From contig CAJNOQ010003101.1 in assembly GCA_905250885.1 (NCBI GenBank), positions 1 through 21,433 on the forward strand: a DNA stretch of 21,433 bases, in the 5' to 3' direction. The stretch comes from Didymodactylos carnosus. Its lineage: Eukaryota; Rotifera; Eurotatoria; Philodinida; Philodinidae. The notes under the pieces are model-generated. The model saw only the letters and a list, made by a program, of their open reading frames with translations. It ran no database searches and had not been told where the DNA came from. Both the position numbers and the translations under genes were made by a program. Of this stretch, positions 18,101 to 21,433 are shown piece by piece. Numbering within the stretch: position 1 is the stretch's first letter; every line of letters begins with the position of its first letter.

Positions 18101-20605
18101 GGGAATGCTAAGATAAACCGATATAAAGTTTTAGAAATAATATTTTCTAAATGCGATTTCGAATTCTTTATACAAAATCACCTAGTTTTTAGACTTTAGA
18201 AATTGCCGCTTAGAGTGAATACGTACACCAGAAGAGAATTTCTGCACCTGAAGAGCACTCAGATGCGCTGGAGTATATATACCTGATATCTGACAGTATA
18301 TAAAGACTCACACAAGCGATCGCTCCTGTTGAATACATTTGTGATCGGAAATACTAATGTACACAGATAGATTAACAGCGTGACTTCTGACTGATAGTTT
18401 TAAGAACATCGATTCCTAGCTAATGGAAAGTCAAATGGCCGTGGACTTTAGCTAAAATATATAGAAATTACGTTACAAACTATCGACATCCAATACCCGT
18501 ACATAGAACTCACCTCACGATCAAGTCGTCTCCGACTCTCATCGGCAACACGTACATAGAGTACAACTCTATATCCGTAGAGCTGGGTTCAAAATCGGCG
18601 AAAATCGGATCGAAGTCGACAAAAACGTTAACTCAAAAATCACATGAAAACATCACTCCTATCATCAACCGTTACTTAAAACAATCACTAGTACATAGAG
18701 ACATATAGAAATCGCCGCATAATACAATTCGAAAAAATTGACTACTAACGAAGTCGATCTCAGCTCAAATACATGTGCAAGAAAGAATCGCCCATGACCA
18801 ACGGCATAATTCTATGTAGCTGATATTTACTAGCAGACAGAAAAGAAGGTTCCATAGCTATTAATAAGACTATCCTCCTTTCAAGCAATGAAATATATTA
18901 CTCCTATTGCAGGACAGTGCGCGGTGTTCAGTAATAATTAATTACATGTTAATTAAAATAAGGATATACGCAAAAACACGTCTGGTCTTTACGTTGAGTG
19001 ACTGGGATTCCGCGCACAACAGAAAGCAAAGAGCAATGCACTCTAAGAAACTCAACTCTGGGTTATAATATATCGTTGACTAGGACTAAAGACAGAAATC
19101 AAGAAATAGTCACCATTTTAGAGGAAAGCTGTTTCTGTCAAAAAAATGCGAAATTTTGCTGTAGAAATGACCAGAATTGAGAAAGTCGGTAGGTATAGCT
19201 TGGTTCCATTTATTTAATTCGAAGTATTTTGTTCTATGAATGATAGTTCGAATGTGGATGTATTCAAGTTGTGTTCGTCAATCAGATGATGTTATGAAAA
19301 GATTGTAACAGTTTACTTACCTAATAATTGGTATTTATAAAAGAGCGGACTGCCATAATCATCCCTCAGGATTGTTTGTATATCTCCTGATCGTGTTTTT
19401 GTTGCTACTGTTTGTCCTAATATTGTATCTTGATTTTGTAATGAAAACCCGTACACAAGTGGATCGTAATTTGTGCGATTGTAGTAATAATACTGTAGTG
19501 CCTTTTTGATAAATACATAAAAATATCTACTAACAGTTATATCATCCTCTAAAACAAGTAGAATTTCATATTCGTCTGTTTTTGTTCTGGTTGATTGAGT
19601 CCATTGTCCAAAGAGTTCCATATGTGATTTCTGTTGATAGACTAATAAAGATCCGTGAGGCCACCGAAACTGCTTCTTATTCGACAAATATTGAACGATC
19701 AATAACCGTTCTTTCCGCGTTTCAGTTGTAGCGTCTTGTAATGGATGATCAATCCATATATCTAAATCAACTTGATCGTTGAAATAGTATGCTGTCAATA
19801 AACTGGCCAATAAACGTTTTAAACTTTGAAATCTGTTATAAGTTATAATTTTAATTCGTAAACGAAAGTTTTTAAATAAGTTTTTATGAAATTTCAGCTC
19901 ATCATTAGTGGGTGTTGCGTCATCACACAATAAATTCCATGATTGAAACCGTTTCCATCTCTCATCTAGTCCGATAATCCAGTTATTATGCACAATGACT
20001 GGTATAACACCGTTCAATTGTGGTAATTTTTGTTCAAAAAATCGTCGTCCATCGGGGAAAAGATCTTCATTCAAATAGTGAATTTGTGTTAGACGATTCA
20101 GAGTTCCATTTGCCACTTGATTAATACATTCTTGTTCCGTATATTTACTTGTAACTTTCATTCGTGTTTTCAATAGATACTCCAAATTTTTATTATGACA
20201 ATGTATCACACGCAGCCAGAACTGTTTACCACTTAAGGTCGAATGTACGCAGATGAATCCGCCACTTAATTGGTTATGACGATGTGTTTGTCCCTGGAGG
20301 ACAACTTGTGCTATATTAGTTGATAAATATTTTAACGGATTGTCAAACCATACTGTATCTAAATCAGCAGTGACAAAATGATAACCGAATTTGAGTACAG
20401 ACATGAGAAAATCTGTTCGGTATTTCATTATCGATTGAAACTCGTAGGTGCCATAGTCAAAATTCTTCTTCTTTCGAACATTTGATAGAACTTGTCTATG
20501 GGTTATATGAACTGGTTGACCGGCCAGCTTTAGTTGCTGATAGGATTCCAAGTCCTCAGCTAATAGTAAATAATTGTGAAAAGCAATTTGCCGTACCCAA
20601 CAAAG
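14453..20605 (-). CDS. Two-domain glycosyltransferase (Nucleotid_trans-like plus GT-A-like) with C-terminal membrane anchor; 5' end missing
   Basis: Visible exons on the minus strand are 20605-19321 and 15138-14453, giving 656 residues after splicing. Residues about 1-230 match the Nucleotid_trans family: AFHNYLLLAEDLESY, the metal/sugar-nucleotide motif TADLDTVWFDNPL (DLD at 81-83), SGGFICVHS, FPDGRRFFE, and VIVHNNWIIGL. Residues from about 249 form a second nucleotide-sugar-transferase-like domain (IKIITYNRFQSLKRLLASL, and LVLEDDITVS with EDD at 353-355). It continues in the second exon (FFPKHWSLFLNWL, then TQWFMRFTYEMGWYSLYTNYP). The C-terminus has a hydrophobic segment (VYIVVLLIILLIW) followed by a Lys/Arg-rich tail, suggesting a secretory-pathway membrane anchor. 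The first visible exon begins after an acceptor TTTTCTAG at 20606 in phase 0; the in-frame codon before it is a stop, so an upstream exon must exist. Sugar specificity cannot be told. Confidence 0.75.
15342..15397. repeat. Cluster of three small hairpins
   Basis: GTTGCAGTT/AACTGCAAC (9 bp, loop AAAAAG), then ACTGTG/CACAGT (6 bp, loop TACAA), then AACTG/CAGTT (loop TCA), packed in 56 bases just outside the long inverted repeat. Confidence 0.7.
15420..16377. repeat. Long inverted repeat with about 200-bp arms and 562-bp spacer
   Basis: Arms 15420-15617 and 16180-16377 match at high identity, for example CATTACGTCTCCTTGAAAAA near 15581 and its complement near 16210. Weaker pairing may extend outward to about 15400 and 16400. 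The spacer contains no open frame of note and no transposase. Probably a foldback or MITE-type element; target duplications were not found. Confidence 0.8.
16378..17334. other. Intronic stretch without a recognised gene
   Basis: Short open stretches on both strands resemble no family. Some sequence beside 17335 could be further decayed LINE, but I cannot align it. Confidence 0.4.
17335..17535 (-). pseudogene. LINE reverse-transcriptase thumb fragment
   Basis: On the minus strand the frame reads SEQKYLGLILSKYVSWPHHI then RSVENECKK and a stop. This is the YLG...LSW..HI signature found just after the palm domain of many non-LTR retrotransposon RTs. Upstream, another frame gives VPQG, the start of RT motif B, so part of the palm may have been deleted or frameshifted. 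Only about 30 residues are convincing. Confidence 0.55.
17540..19314. other. Intronic stretch, no recognised gene
   Basis: No coding segment, long repeat or RNA gene is recognised. The part from about 18480 to 18800 has less A/T homopolymer than its surroundings and several short CTCTA- and GTACATAGA-type repeats. Confidence 0.4.
19321..20605 (-). CDS. Main catalytic exon of the glycosyltransferase gene
   Basis: One uninterrupted 428-codon exon spanning the whole Nucleotid_trans-like domain and the first half of the second domain. It ends YQLLG followed by the GTAAGT donor; without splicing it would stop two codons later. It starts at LCWVRQIAFHNY after an acceptor. A start at TTG 20549-20551 is not needed, because the family homology extends upstream of it. 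Confidence 0.8.
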
Positions 20606-21433
20606 CTAGAAAATAATACATTTCGATTTAGTGGCATCTCTCGTCCATCTTCCACATTAGTGTGGAAGGTGATTAAGATGACACAGTAATTCCTGTTGGA
20701 AAGTTGAATATTGAGTTACATAAATACATCTGCATATCTACATTTAAAATCTGTAGTGATCTTTCTATAATTCTTGGATTCAGTTTCTTTTATGAACTTT
20801 ACTCCTTCCTCCAAAAAAGCTCAGGGAACTAGGTCTTGGTCCACTGTAACTGCTACAAATACACTATGTGTTTCTCTAATGGTCGTCATTAATTGTAGGT
20901 GTGTGATCTGAAGGGGAAAAGGTGAATGATAGCTGATTGTCGGTATCAAATATTGGAGTAAAGAAAAATTCCACTAGGAAAAGTCTAGTTACAGAAGTTA
21001 GAGAAATAAGACTTTCTGCTCAGCGATAATAGAGATGAGATGGAACTGTACGCGAGAAGTGCAAATATCGGATTTATTTAAACTAATCATCTACTCTACC
21101 AATGCAAGTCACTTGATGCAATGACAGCGATATTGGCAGCTCTGTATCTCAAAAAGTAGACTGTACCCTTTTGTAAAAAATAGCTCGACATGGAGTACAG
21201 CTTGTGTACTTCAGAGTACCTTAAAAACTGGAGAGGGGTACTTCCAAATTTGTTAACTTTTTTATGTGTCAAGTTGACAGGATATAGAGTAATATCATAG
21301 TGATTCCAGTGAATATTTCGATGAAAAGATAAAATTTTCTAACTTTTCACTTTCTTGCTTTCTATACCTCTCACTATATATGCGTAGAAAAGAAAAAAAA
21401 GAAAGCGGAAGAAAAATGACATTACAAGCAGAA
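20606..21433. other. Region upstream of the glycosyltransferase exon
   Basis: A missing 5' exon should lie here or beyond the window. A weak candidate on the minus strand begins with ATG at 20887-20889, after an acceptor-like CCCCTTCAG, and reads TTIRETHSVFVAVTVDQDLV before a TGA. I cannot tie it to the gene. A perfect 8-bp hairpin CTTCCACA-TTAG-TGTGGAAG lies near 20649-20668. Confidence 0.35.

Larger units (their letters stand above)
15139..19320 (-). other. Proposed 4.2-kb intron of the glycosyltransferase gene
   Basis: Donor GTAAGT (complement of 19315-19320) and acceptor TTTTTCAG (ending at 15139). Phase agrees on both sides, and the two exon proteins join within one recognisable domain. 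It holds a long inverted repeat (15420-16377) and a LINE RT scrap (17335-17535). The remaining stretches (16378-17330 and 17540-19320) show no gene I can name. Confidence 0.6.

Noticed and set aside
18998..19180. 60-codon open frame before the glycosyltransferase exon
   Set aside because: Wrong strand, no homology, and inside the proposed intron.

Overview
The window (about two thirds A+T) looks like metazoan nuclear DNA with a mix of spliced genes, gene relics and mobile-element debris. My best guess at the source is a bdelloid rotifer or a similar small-genome invertebrate. This is inference from 53-60 nt GT-AG introns beside two multi-kilobase ones, matrixin and jacalin domains in one gene, GloVer-like repeats, a two-domain glycosyltransferase, and fragments of LTR and non-LTR retrotransposons. 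Nothing looks prokaryotic, and I saw no rRNA, tRNA or CRISPR array.

Left part (1-5100, + strand). A five-exon gene can be assembled from 576 to 5042. It would encode a secreted matrixin metalloprotease, a jacalin-like lectin domain, a Pro/Thr linker and a C-terminal alpha/beta domain that looks glutamine-amidotransferase- or ThuA-like. All four introns have GT-AG ends and compatible phases, and the spliced length is a multiple of three (2028 nt). The last intron is 2267 nt and carries a foldback repeat. A decayed inverted copy of the jacalin exon lies at 1-253. A polyadenylation signal is at 5090, followed closely by a 436-bp foldback MITE with TAGA target duplications.

Middle (5630-10110). 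This is a graveyard of mobile elements: a retropepsin C-terminal fragment of an LTR-type element, joined to a broken non-LTR retrotransposon (endonuclease end, linker, reverse transcriptase with FADD). A 43-bp module occurs three times, two of them as an inverted pair.

Right-middle (11010-13275, - strand). There are two broken host genes: a GloVer-like repeat protein, and an unrecognised Gln-rich coiled-coil protein. The second is interrupted by a 242-bp element with perfect 18-bp terminal inverted repeats and an ATAAC duplication. Removing the element with one duplication restores the reading frame.

Right part (14453-20605, - strand). Two exons of a glycosyltransferase gene are separated by 4182 nt. 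One exon holds a Nucleotid_trans-like domain (DLD) and a second GT-A-like domain (EDD). The other holds the rest of the second domain, a transmembrane segment and a basic tail. Donor, acceptor, phase and protein family all argue that they are one gene, whose giant intron hosts a long inverted repeat and a LINE reverse-transcriptase scrap. The 5' exon was not found.
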